36,245 bases of DNA from the NCBI GenBank assembly GCA_030613575.1, contig JAUWLP010000004.1, positions 1 through 36,245 of the forward strand. Reading direction: 5' to 3'. The stretch is from Desulfobacteraceae bacterium (GTDB taxonomy: Bacteria; Desulfobacterota; Desulfobacteria; Desulfobacterales; UBA11574). This document shows positions 20,083 through 28,249 of the stretch, piece after piece (the first letter of the stretch is position 1; the number at the start of each line of letters is the position of its first letter). The notes beneath the pieces were generated by a model, which was given only the letters and a program-made list of their open reading frames with translations, was not told where the DNA came from and did not search any database. Made by a program: the position numbers and the translations under genes.

Positions 20083-21381
20083 CTAAATTTCCAACCTTAC
20101 ACCCATCAACACACTGTTTGTGTCAAAGTCATACAGAGCTGTATTTGACTCTCTTTTTTCATATGTATACTCAAGATGCATAGAAAACCAGTCCCTAAAA
20201 TGATACCGGATAGATGGGTTCACATAATACACGTCATCTTCCCGCTCTTCTGATCCTCCGATCAGACCGGATTCGCTTTCATAATTTTCATTCGCATAAG
20301 ATGCCCTCATGCCCAGGGATATCTTTCGGGTCACCCTCTGGAGGTAGGTTGCACCGACTCTATGGGACAGGATATAGTCGTATATTGAAAGGTCGGCTTC
20401 TTCCTGTTTTCTGTATGCGGTAAGACTCAATGACGTTTTTGGCGTAAAGTGATGATTCAACTGTATTTCATAAATATAATCTTTAGCATCGTCTATACCC
20501 GAATCATCAAAATCCGTAACCCCGTATCCGGCCTTTATTCTGCCCCTTGACTTGTCTGTTATGTCCCATTGAAAGCCGCCGTAAAACCGGTTTTCGGTGC
20601 TGTCCGAGTTCTCATCCCTGTCATAATCAACCTGTGTAAATTCATACCCTGTAAACACATCAACCTTTGGCCTCACCTGGAAATAGATATACCCTGTACC
20701 CGTGTGATCCGTGCGGTTAAACCCTCTATTTTCGTTTTCATCGTAGTCCACCAGAAAATTAGAATAATCAAGTTTAACGTTAAGCTTTTCGGAGATTCGA
20801 TACCCCAGAGTAATATTGACAAGATTTGTTTGGTATTTATCCTGCTCCTCTACATCTATCAGGCTTGTGGAGTAACTGTCATACGTGTCCACGAACTGAT
20901 CGAGCACTTCAATGGACAACCCGCCTTTCAAATTGTATTGCAAAGCCCCTTCCAACTGATGGCTTGTGGTATTTTGATCGGAATTGTCTGCGTACAATTC
21001 AAATTCGGGTTCGTAAGAAAAATAGGCGTTAAACGGCCTGAAGGAGGGTTGATCATACCTGCTTATGGATATTCCTCCTGGAGTGTCTTTTGACGTGGAA
21101 ATGCGTCGAGTTCTTTCTTTTCTGCCGGGAATAGAGAGCCATATCCCCGGCCTTATCAAGGTAATATAATCGCTTTCCTCGTTCGTATTGGTATAATAGA
21201 TATTATCCGAATACTCTTCTTCCACAGATAAATACGCGTGGAGCCACCCCCCCTTCTTCCCGAAGATATCCCAGCCGATCTGATCCTGGCTGTCAGATTC
21301 ATCAGAGCTGCAATAAGCCGGAAAGCAGATGATCAGAACGAAAAAAACCGTCACTATAAAAAAATAAAATCTCTTCATCAT
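20083..21381 (-). CDS. outer-membrane beta-barrel protein of the EPS locus
   Basis: Signal peptide; alternating aromatic beta-strands; terminal strand DTNSVLMGVRLEI. Confidence 0.8.
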   Translation of the reverse strand: MMKRFYFFIVTVFFVLIICFPAYCSSDESDSQDQIGWDIFGKKGGWLHAYLSVEEEYSDNIYYTNTNEESDYITLIRPGIWLSIPGRKERTRRISTSKDTPGGISISRYDQPSFRPFNAYFSYEPEFELYADNSDQNTTSHQLEGALQYNLKGGLSIEVLDQFVDTYDSYSTSLIDVEEQDKYQTNLVNITLGYRISEKLNVKLDYSNFLVDYDENENRGFNRTDHTGTGYIYFQVRPKVDVFTGYEFTQVDYDRDENSDSTENRFYGGFQWDITDKSRGRIKAGYGVTDFDDSGIDDAKDYIYEIQLNHHFTPKTSLSLTAYRKQEEADLSIYDYILSHRVGATYLQRVTRKISLGMRASYANENYESESGLIGGSEEREDDVYYVNPSIRYHFRDWFSMHLEYTYEKRESNTALYDFDTNSVLMGVRLEI

Positions 21382-21831
21382 GTCTAGGAATTCCTGAATT
21401 GTAATGAAATCATGGAGCTTTTAATGGTCACTGACAAACATCACCTTCGTGGTGAAGTAGAAAAAAGTTGTACCCCAGTACGATCTGCCGGACCTACGGG
21501 GCAGGCGGAGTAAAAATAATGAATATCGAATAATGAATAATGAATATCGAATGTAGAAGGATGGAATCGCTTCACTCTTTCATTTTATATGAAAAAAATG
21601 ATAAAATATTTATCCCGCCTGCCCAATGGAATTTATTTTTCCGTTTATTCTATCGGGGTGAAATACGACAGTCCATTTCACTGGGACCTTACTTCGACAT
21701 TCATCATTCAATATTCGACATTCGATATTAAAATATATTTTGCCTTAAAGCGAAGCGGATTTAACCGGGACCTTCCGTCCTCTAACTTCTGTCTTCTGAT
21801 CCTTCAATTCATATTTGTTTAAATAAACGAA

Positions 21832-22203
21832 TTAATTACAACTGCAACTAAAAGAAGGGCAATCTTTTTTTATAGCTCTACATGTTTTACTTATGGGGTG
21901 GCTTTGGCTTGCAGGGCAGCAAACATTGCACCAATAATCATACAAAGAATCGTTGCAAGGGTCTTCCTGTGCAATCACCAGGCTCTGTCCCATCTCTTTC
22001 TGATCAACCCCAAAGGCATCTAGCGCCTCATAAACCGCATGGGGAGATGCCTGGCTGTTATAGGCAAGTGTCATTGCACCGGCAAGGTTGTTTTGATCAA
22101 GTGCTTTAGCAAAGCCGTCCTGCCAGTCATCGCCGGCAAACGCCAAAGACCCGAACAATGCCATAGAAACTACGATTAAAAAAGTCAAAATTCTTTTTTT
22201 CAT
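21832..22203 (-). CDS. secreted Cys-rich small protein (123 aa)
   Basis: Sec signal MKKRILTFLIVVSMALFGSLAFA; eight Cys confined to the last about 41 residues (PCNDSLYDYWCNVCCPASQ...TCRAIKKDCPSFSCSCN); strong RBS GAGGAGGGATTTAAC-ATG. Confidence 0.85.
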   Translation of the reverse strand: MKKRILTFLIVVSMALFGSLAFAGDDWQDGFAKALDQNNLAGAMTLAYNSQASPHAVYEALDAFGVDQKEMGQSLVIAQEDPCNDSLYDYWCNVCCPASQSHPISKTCRAIKKDCPSFSCSCN

Positions 22204-22235
22204 GTTAAATCCCTCCTCATCCTAATTTGGTAGTA

Positions 22236-22333
22236 TTGGACACAGATGAACACAGATTATCAAGATTTTTAAATTTAAAAAAATACTATTCTCTGTGTAT
22301 TTCTGCGAAAATCCGCGTCCTATTTAACTTAAC
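22236..22333. repeat. repeat family R3, copy 1
   Basis: ttggacacagatgaacacagattatcaagatttttaaatttaaaaaaatactattctctgtgtatttctgcgaaaatccgcgtcc. Confidence 0.9.
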
Positions 22334-22354
22334 TTTTTCCGAATTCATCAAACT

Positions 22355-22573
22355 TTAGCTTACTTGTAACTTTTCCGAGCAACAATCAGGACACTTAACG
22401 AAATATGCGTCAGGTGAACACTTGAATAAAGCGCCGCCCTGTAATCCAAATCCTCCTGCCGTAGATGTTATATTAACGATAATCTCACACCCGCAGTCTG
22501 AACATTTATCTTTCAATTCAATGGTCGATTTCCCGGGATTCGCTTCAAATATTTTTCTTAATATTTCTATCAC
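22355..22573 (-). CDS. small Cys4 zinc-ribbon-like protein (72 aa)
   Basis: CSDCGC...GGFGLQGGALFKC...CPDCC pattern. Confidence 0.65.
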   Translation of the reverse strand: MIEILRKIFEANPGKSTIELKDKCSDCGCEIIVNITSTAGGFGLQGGALFKCSPDAYFVKCPDCCSEKLQVS

Positions 22574-22599
22574 TGTTATATTTCAGTCCGTTTCCCCTG

Positions 22600-22720
22600 T
22601 GTGCGTTTCGCTTTCAGCGGCATTAGGTCCAAGGTTTGAGGAGCGCTTCGCTTTAGGTTAAAACAAAAAACTCTTTTGCCTCTAACCTTAAACCTCCAAC
22701 CGCACAGCGTTCGCCTCCCA
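22600..22720 (-). repeat. repeat family R2, solo copy
   Basis: Reverse complement aligns with 16515-16640 (ggttggagg..ggaggcaaa(a)ga...tttttt.....cctatagcgaagcgctcctc..aacct...gctgaaagcgaaacgc). Confidence 0.7.
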
Positions 22721-22763
22721 CTTTCTCACCTTCCCACTTTCTCACTTTCTCACCTTCCTGCCC

Positions 22764-24623
22764 TTACTGTCCTCTGACTTCTGACTTCTGTCCTCCAACC
22801 TTCTTGCCCTCAAACCATCCCTCCTGAATCCTAAAAAGCCCTGCATACTCTCCGTCCAGCCTCATCAATGTATCATGGGATCCTTGTTCAACAATTCTGC
22901 CATCTTTTAGCAGCAAAATCCGGTCCGCCATTCTTACCGTGGACAGGCGATGGCTGATCAAAATGGCCGATTTCCCCTGTATAAGCCGGTGAAACTGGTT
23001 AAAAATATCATATTCCGTCTTTACATCAAGGGAACTTGTGGGTTCATCTAATATGATGATCTGGGCGTTTCTGAAAAAGGCTCTTGCAAGTGCAACTTTC
23101 TGCCACTGGCCGATACTGAGTTCCTCTCCTTTTTCAAACCACTTCCCGAGGATGGTGTCATAGCCATCCGGGAGACCGGTGATCAACTGATGGGCGTCTG
23201 CCTTGCGCGCGGCATGGGAAATTTTGTCCGAATCTTGCGTGCAATCGACATTTCCGAACCATATGTTTTCCCGGGCCGGAAGGAAATATTTGACATAATC
23301 CTGGAAAATAACGCTCAATTGGGATTGAAGCGATGTTTTATCGAACGCTTTAAGATCGGTGTTGTCAATCCTTATGCTTCCGGAAGTCGGATCATACAGC
23401 CTGCACAGCAGCTTAACCAGGGTTGTTTTTCCGGACCCGTTGTCTCCCACCAACGCAACAACCTCACCCGGGGAAATAGAAAAGGAGACCTCCTTTAGAA
23501 TATCCTCTCTTCCCGCGGGATATCTGAAAGAAACGTTATCAAACTCAATCCCCTCTTTTATGGGTATGGGGACAGAAACCGGTGTAGGGGACTGTTTGAC
23601 TGTGGGCGTAAGATCAAGAAACGCATAAAGATTGGTGAGGAAAAGGCTGTCGTCATAAAGGTCTGCCAGACCCCCTAATAGATCCTTCATATTTCCAAGC
23701 CCCCGTTGAAACGCACCAAAGAACATGACCATGTCTCCCAGAGTGATACTGCCCGTGATCGCCCTTTTTGCAATAAAGCCAAAGGTAGCGAACACTAATA
23801 GGGTGGCCAGGGACTGGGCGGCAAGATCCGCTACGGACCGCTTTTTGACCATGGACAGCTTCTCGCTTCTCAGGGTATCTCGCAGCCGGCTGAACCGTTG
23901 AATAAACAAGTCTGCCAGGCCGAACAGCCGGACCTCCTTGGCATGTGCATCTCCAGTGAGTATCCAATTGTAGTAACGGGATTTTCGCTCGGACTGTGTG
24001 TGCTGCTGCTGCCATTGGTACATCTTCCCCGAATATCTTATTCGTACGAACACCCCTGGAACGGCCGCTGCAATGAGTATTATGGGAATGCTCCAGTGAA
24101 ACACAAACAAAAGCCCCGCAATGGCGACAAGGGAAATACCGCTTTGTCCCACCTGTGTTAATCCATCGATTATTTGAGTGGGGCGGTAGGGTCCTTCTTC
24201 CTGGGCTCGGTGAAGTGTGTCTAAATACTCGGGGTTTTCGTAGTATTCCAGATCTACGGAAACCGACTTTTCGTGGAGAAGATTGTAAACATGGTCGGTG
24301 ACGGACAGAGATTGTGCTTCCTTGATCCAGCCCGCCAATTGCTGAAAAAAAACGTTTAAAAGAGCAATCGCACCCGCGATGCATATGAGCACAATAATGG
24401 AGCTGATTGCCGCTGATTTGTCAGGTTCTGTAATTGCCATGCTGACCGCATCCACGATCAGCTTCATCAAGTACAGGGCTAAAAGGGGTAACAGGCCCTG
24501 GGCAACAAGAACCCCAAGACTGCCGATGGTCCATCCTCTGCCGGCCTGCCAGACCAGGCGCAACGCCCGGTCGATGCGTAGGATTTGCGCTATTCTCTTG
24601 CGTGTTGAAACAGGCTGAGTCAT
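22764..24623 (-). CDS. ABC transporter, fused permease/ATPase, no C39 peptidase domain
   Basis: MTQPVSTRKRIAQILRIDRALRLVW...; Walker A LVGDNGSGKTTLVKLL; LSIGQWQKVALARAF; ILDEPTSSLD. ORF-track N-terminus is repeat DNA. Confidence 0.93.
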   Translation of the reverse strand: MTQPVSTRKRIAQILRIDRALRLVWQAGRGWTIGSLGVLVAQGLLPLLALYLMKLIVDAVSMAITEPDKSAAISSIIVLICIAGAIALLNVFFQQLAGWIKEAQSLSVTDHVYNLLHEKSVSVDLEYYENPEYLDTLHRAQEEGPYRPTQIIDGLTQVGQSGISLVAIAGLLFVFHWSIPIILIAAAVPGVFVRIRYSGKMYQWQQQHTQSERKSRYYNWILTGDAHAKEVRLFGLADLFIQRFSRLRDTLRSEKLSMVKKRSVADLAAQSLATLLVFATFGFIAKRAITGSITLGDMVMFFGAFQRGLGNMKDLLGGLADLYDDSLFLTNLYAFLDLTPTVKQSPTPVSVPIPIKEGIEFDNVSFRYPAGREDILKEVSFSISPGEVVALVGDNGSGKTTLVKLLCRLYDPTSGSIRIDNTDLKAFDKTSLQSQLSVIFQDYVKYFLPARENIWFGNVDCTQDSDKISHAARKADAHQLITGLPDGYDTILGKWFEKGEELSIGQWQKVALARAFFRNAQIIILDEPTSSLDVKTEYDIFNQFHRLIQGKSAILISHRLSTVRMADRILLLKDGRIVEQGSHDTLMRLDGEYAGLFRIQEGWFEGKKVGGQKSEVRGQ

Positions 24624-24630
24624 GCAAAGT

Positions 24631-24660
24631 AAAGAATCCTGGCTAAGAGAACCAGGCTTT
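24631..24660. repeat. short interspersed hairpin repeat AAAGAATCCTGGC..CCAGGCTTT (copy 1)
   Basis: aaagaatcctggctaagagaaccaggcttt versus copy at 35292-35321. Confidence 0.75.
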
Positions 24661-25026
24661 ATTTTATCCGCAGAGGGGATTTGCTTTGTTGGAAGTTCGT
24701 TGACATATTGAAATCCCAAAAAACAAATCCCAAAGAAACAAATAAATAACAATGACCGAATTTCAAAATCCCAAACAAAAAAAGCAACCGCTTTGCCTCC
24801 GGCCCGGAGGGAACCGGTTTGAAATTTGAAATTTGGAGTTTAAGATTTATTTGGAATTTGGTGCTTGGAATTTGTGATTTTAGACACAAAGCTCTAAGGC
24901 AGAACCATCTATCTCTGACCTAGCTCTCCGTGGCGTAGGCTCTCCGAGCCGGAGGCAAAGGAACAAGGTTTTAATGTAAAAACAAAAGTGTTTTCTAAAA
25001 ATAACTTAACCCGCATCCTTTAACTC

Positions 25027-25168
25027 GTGTCCATCCAGAAATGGTAGATTTTGGTTTTCGGCAAGGCCCGAGCAAGTTTTCAACCGCAGGCATAGCGCGC
25101 TATTTCGAGGATTGAAAACGAGCGAGAACGCCGCCGGAGGCCGAAAGATGCCGTTTATGGATGGACAC
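25027..25168. repeat. 142-bp inverted-repeat (MITE-like/long hairpin) element
   Basis: Termini gtgtccatccagaaatgg / ccgtttatggatggacac (16/18 complementary), internal complementary stretches ttttcaaccg / ...attgaaaacg. Confidence 0.8.
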
Positions 25169-25170
25169 TA

Positions 25171-25338
25171 CTAGCTTTTGCCGATATTGTGCAGGGGGTT
25201 GCCGTGTGCCGGTACACATTGTTGAAGACCAATAAAAGGTCTTCCCCGAGGTAACTTGCATGCCGTCAGGACATTTTCCTCCGGCTTTCCTCTGACAAAC
25301 ACGATCAACTCAGTTTTTTTCCATGGTTTTTTTGCCAT
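25171..25338 (-). CDS. candidate RiPP precursor peptide (55 aa), not in ORF track
   Basis: Hand translation MAKKPWKKTELIVFVRGKPEENVLTACKLPRGRPFIGLQQCVPAHGNPLHNIGKS*; AAAGGA RBS about 7 nt upstream of ATG; lies between radical SAM and ABC exporter genes, same strand. Confidence 0.75.
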   Translation of the reverse strand: MAKKPWKKTELIVFVRGKPEENVLTACKLPRGRPFIGLQQCVPAHGNPLHNIGKS

Positions 25339-25499
25339 GACACATCCTTTTTTCGATTATTCTGGCAACTTTGTACTCTACTAATATTTTCAACAAGAAA
25401 ACAAGGGGTAATCTTGTGGTGATATAGTGGGTATGCTTGCTCCCCCTTCTATCTCAATTTGATATTAATTCAGGGGGGTTAAGAAGATCAGAAAAGCAG

Positions 25500-25640
25500 A
25501 AGATCAGATCACCTTCCAACCTTCCGAGCTTCTCACTTTCTCACCTTCTGACCTCTGTCTTCCGTCCTCTGATCTCCGTCTTCTGTCCTCCGACCTTCCG
25601 ACCTTCTCACCTTCTGCTCTTCTAAACTTCTCGCCCTCAA
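25500..25640. repeat. polypyrimidine heptamer array
   Basis: ctcactttctcaccttctgacctctgtcttccgtcctctgatctccgtcttctgtcctccgaccttccgacc; encodes C-terminal tail of the radical SAM ORF. Confidence 0.9.
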
Positions 25641-26729
25641 CCGGGCAACCTCACAAAAATACTGAACCCGGCTGTCCAGCTTGCCTGTCTCCAGGTGTGC
25701 GTGTGCCGGGCACCAGTAGCAAAGGTTGACAATAGGACACTTGCGGCAGCTTTCCAAAAACTCACTGCTGTCAGATCGCATATTCCTTACCACGGGCACA
25801 AACTTGCGCAGGGCCTCGGCAAGACTCCCTTTATTTAGATCAAAAACACAGTCAGGATGCAGCAAAGAAGAGCACAAGCGAAACTTTCCGTCAGGCCCGA
25901 TGGTGCATTCGTCCAATCCGGTTCCGCAGTTGAAAAGAAAGGACTTCTCATTATCGGTAACAACCTTGTTGGCAGGATTGTCGCATTCTTTTTTCATCGC
26001 TGAAAACCGCAAATAGTCCTGTCGGTCTAAAACCGCTATTTCCTCCGGTGTCAGCCTTTCGCTCATGATCTCTTGATTTCGTTTACGGTCTCCGTCAAAC
26101 CTCAAATGCAGCAGAGGGTCAAACCGGAAAGGGGACTTGCTCTTTTTTTTGCAAAAAAGGGCAATCTGTTCAAGTTCTTCTATGTTTGATCGGATGGCCA
26201 TGGCTTTGAGGTCTACAGGGATCCCCGAGTCCAAAAGCAGGTTCAACCCGCGCATAAATGCTTTAAAACTTCCCGGCTTCCGGGTGACCTTTTCATAGGT
26301 CTTTTCTGTAACACCATAGACGGAAACTTCAATGTTTCTGGGCGGCCATTTCTTAAAAATATCGATGTGCGATTGTTTTAAAAGTGTTGCGTTTGTAAAT
26401 ACCGAAACCAGGAGCCCTTTTTTCTTCAAATAAATATAGATCTCTTCAAAATCGTTCCTCAAAAGGGGCTCGCCTCCGGTAATCAGGCACCACAGAGTCT
26501 CCAGCGAACAGGCCTGATCCGCGATATCTTTTATCTTTTCAAATGAAAGCTCCTTTTTTTTTGCATCCTGGTTGTTAGCAGGAACATTGATATAACAATG
26601 GCGGCAGTTATTGTTGCAGCGCGCGGTCACTTCCAGGTTCATGGCAAGCAGCCGGCCTTTTCTTCCCGCCAGTTTTTGCCATATCGGCGCCTCCGGCAGA
26701 GGTGTTCTTCTAATATACGATTTATGCAT
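25533..26729 (-). CDS. radical SAM / SPASM-domain peptide-modifying enzyme
   Basis: LEVTARCNNNCRHCYINVPA (CX3CX2C), TGGEPLLR; C-terminal Cys-rich CTIGPDGKFRLCSSLLHPDC...CRKCPIVNLCYWCPAHAHLETGKLDSRVQYFC. Confidence 0.93.
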   Translation of the reverse strand: MHKSYIRRTPLPEAPIWQKLAGRKGRLLAMNLEVTARCNNNCRHCYINVPANNQDAKKKELSFEKIKDIADQACSLETLWCLITGGEPLLRNDFEEIYIYLKKKGLLVSVFTNATLLKQSHIDIFKKWPPRNIEVSVYGVTEKTYEKVTRKPGSFKAFMRGLNLLLDSGIPVDLKAMAIRSNIEELEQIALFCKKKSKSPFRFDPLLHLRFDGDRKRNQEIMSERLTPEEIAVLDRQDYLRFSAMKKECDNPANKVVTDNEKSFLFNCGTGLDECTIGPDGKFRLCSSLLHPDCVFDLNKGSLAEALRKFVPVVRNMRSDSSEFLESCRKCPIVNLCYWCPAHAHLETGKLDSRVQYFCEVARLRARSLEEQKVRRSEGRRTEDGDQRTEDRGQKVRK

Positions 26730-26814
26730 ATGATTTCAGGGTTCTGGGTTCAGAAAATAATGGTTAATAATCAATGGTTAACAATTAATAATTAACAATT
26801 GATTATTAGATCGG

Positions 26815-27290
26815 GGTTCGGGGTTTACGGAAGACCGATGGAGGAAGGAGGACCGCTTCGCTAAGATGATGGACGACAGAACGTATCGGCCTTCTTCTCC
26901 ATCGCGTATAGCATCGCAAATATGTGTTCGTAACTCTCATCAAGTCTATGGAAAGTCTCTTCATCGATATATTTACAATGCAAGGAAAATTCCAACCATG
27001 TTTGGGTTTCGGCTGCTTCCTGTCCGGAATCGGTCAACTTGTTCAGAAAGACTGCCTTGTACCGACGTTTTCGCCATCCTTCTGATAAGTTCGAACAAAC
27101 TGAGCGCGATGCTCGTCTTATCTGATCAGTCAAGGAATATGTTTCCTCTTTGGGGAATTTCTTGGTAAGTTCAAAAATTTCCATGGCACTATTGAAGGCT
27201 TTGCGATAAACTTTCAGATCTCTCACAGTTCTGATCTTGTTTGTCCTATTTTCGTCCATCTTCCCTCATCCTTCTTCCTTCGTCATCCGA
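26815..27290 (-). repeat. four-helix-bundle gene module, copy A (ORF plus flanking purine/pyrimidine tracts)
   Basis: Matches 30684-31172 through ORF and immediate flanks. Confidence 0.85.
26861..27259 (-). CDS. four-helix-bundle protein (23S rRNA IVS / bAvd-like family), copy A
   Basis: VRDLKVYRKAFNSAMEIFELTKKFPKEETYSLTDQIRRASRSVCSNLSEGWRKRRYKAVFLNKLTDSGQEAAETQTWLEF. Confidence 0.93.
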   Translation of the reverse strand: MDENRTNKIRTVRDLKVYRKAFNSAMEIFELTKKFPKEETYSLTDQIRRASRSVCSNLSEGWRKRRYKAVFLNKLTDSGQEAAETQTWLEFSLHCKYIDEETFHRLDESYEHIFAMLYAMEKKADTFCRPSS

Positions 27291-27854
27291 TCTTCTCACC
27301 TTTTCATCTTCTAACCTTCTTATCTTCTCTATATCGTGCGCCCTCAATCCCTCAATCCGTTTAATCAATCCCAAAACTTTGGAAACTATCCTCATCACAA
27401 AAGGAACCTGTGATAAAAGCGCAATGGCTCTTCGCTCAGGTCCCAAACCGAATCGAACAGGCTTGCCGTTTCTTTCAACCCGTGTGACATGGCCGCATAT
27501 ATGGTTCAGGCCAAAGGACCCGGTATCTTTTTTTTCAGCATTGTCTCCCTTGATCCGATATCTTCCGTTTTTCATGCCCACGACCCTGTGAACCACCAGC
27601 TTTTCGGTACCAGGGTCGATTATTCCTACAACATCACCTTTCCGTGGAAAGCGGATTGAGGGAGGGGACAGGGTAAGTATGTCACCATCTCTGATAAAAG
27701 GGGACATACTCCGGCCACTGGCCTTGAATTTAAAAGACTTGCCCCTCTCGATGACCGCCTTTAGAAGCTGTACAACAGCGGTGCCTGAAAGCGAAAGTTC
27801 ATTGCCGGTCGAGGCCTTTGCAAAAGATACGGGTTCATTACGACGGGATCTCAA
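27246..27854 (-). CDS. S26-family (SipW-like) signal peptidase
   Basis: KFKASGRSMSPFIRDGDILTLSP, PRKGDVVGI, EKLVVHRVVG, RIKGDNAEKKD; start overlaps PqqD-like stop. Confidence 0.88.
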   Translation of the reverse strand: MRSRRNEPVSFAKASTGNELSLSGTAVVQLLKAVIERGKSFKFKASGRSMSPFIRDGDILTLSPPSIRFPRKGDVVGIIDPGTEKLVVHRVVGMKNGRYRIKGDNAEKKDTGSFGLNHICGHVTRVERNGKPVRFGLGPERRAIALLSQVPFVMRIVSKVLGLIKRIEGLRAHDIEKIRRLEDEKVRRSDDEGRRMREDGRK

Positions 27855-28134
27855 CGAGAAACTTCCTTTTTAACAACTCCTTCATCAGACCGAAGACATC
27901 CGCTTCGATCTCTTGAAACGATGCTTCGTACTCTTCAGAAAGTTGAGTAATCAGATCCCTGAGAGACGTTTTACCGTCCAAACGATCCCAGACGCCCCTT
28001 CCCGTTTCATTGAGGGAGTAAAGCTCATCTTCCATATCCCCCACATTGGAAGTCACGGGAACTATGATAAGTTGCCCTTCTATCTCATGGGCAACCACAT
28101 CTTCTGATATGGCATACACAGAATCAATGTTCAT
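27838..28134 (-). CDS. PqqD-like RRE (RiPP recognition element) protein
   Basis: MNIDSVYAISEDVVAHEIEGQLIIVPVTSNVGDMEDELYSLNETGRGVWDRLDGKTSLRDLITQLSEEYEASFQEIEADVFGLMKELLKRKFL. Confidence 0.9.
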   Translation of the reverse strand: MNIDSVYAISEDVVAHEIEGQLIIVPVTSNVGDMEDELYSLNETGRGVWDRLDGKTSLRDLITQLSEEYEASFQEIEADVFGLMKELLKRKFLVEIPS

Positions 28135-28152
28135 TGTATAGTAATTTCCTTT

Positions 28153-28249
28153 TTGGACACAGATGAACACAGATTATTAAGATTTTTAAATTTAAAAAAA
28201 TACTATTATCTGTGTATATCTGCGAAAATCCGCGTCCCATTCAGCTTAA
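28153..28249. repeat. repeat family R3, copy 2 (overlaps 3' end of the HPr-kinase-like ORF)
   Basis: ttggacacagatgaacacagattattaagatttttaaatttaaaaaaatactattatctgtgtatatctgcgaaaatccgcgtcc. Confidence 0.9.

Noticed and set aside
23653-24384. 243-aa minus-strand ORF inside the ABC transporter
   Set aside because: Alternative frame of a clear ABC permease/ATPase; Cys/Arg/Pro-rich, low-complexity translation with no recognisable domain.
25171-25338. Interpretation of the 55-aa peptide as a classical lasso precursor (TxC/G junction, PqqD/B1-like, HprK-like, nucleotidyltransferase nearby)
   Set aside because: No Asp/Glu occurs after residue 21, so no acceptor for a macrolactam ring, and no B2 transglutaminase or asparagine-synthetase-like gene is visible in the window.
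27246-27854. LexA/phage repressor interpretation of the S26/S24-like peptidase
   Set aside because: No N-terminal HTH; SGRSMSPFIRDGD and HRVVG layout fits SipW-like signal peptidase better.
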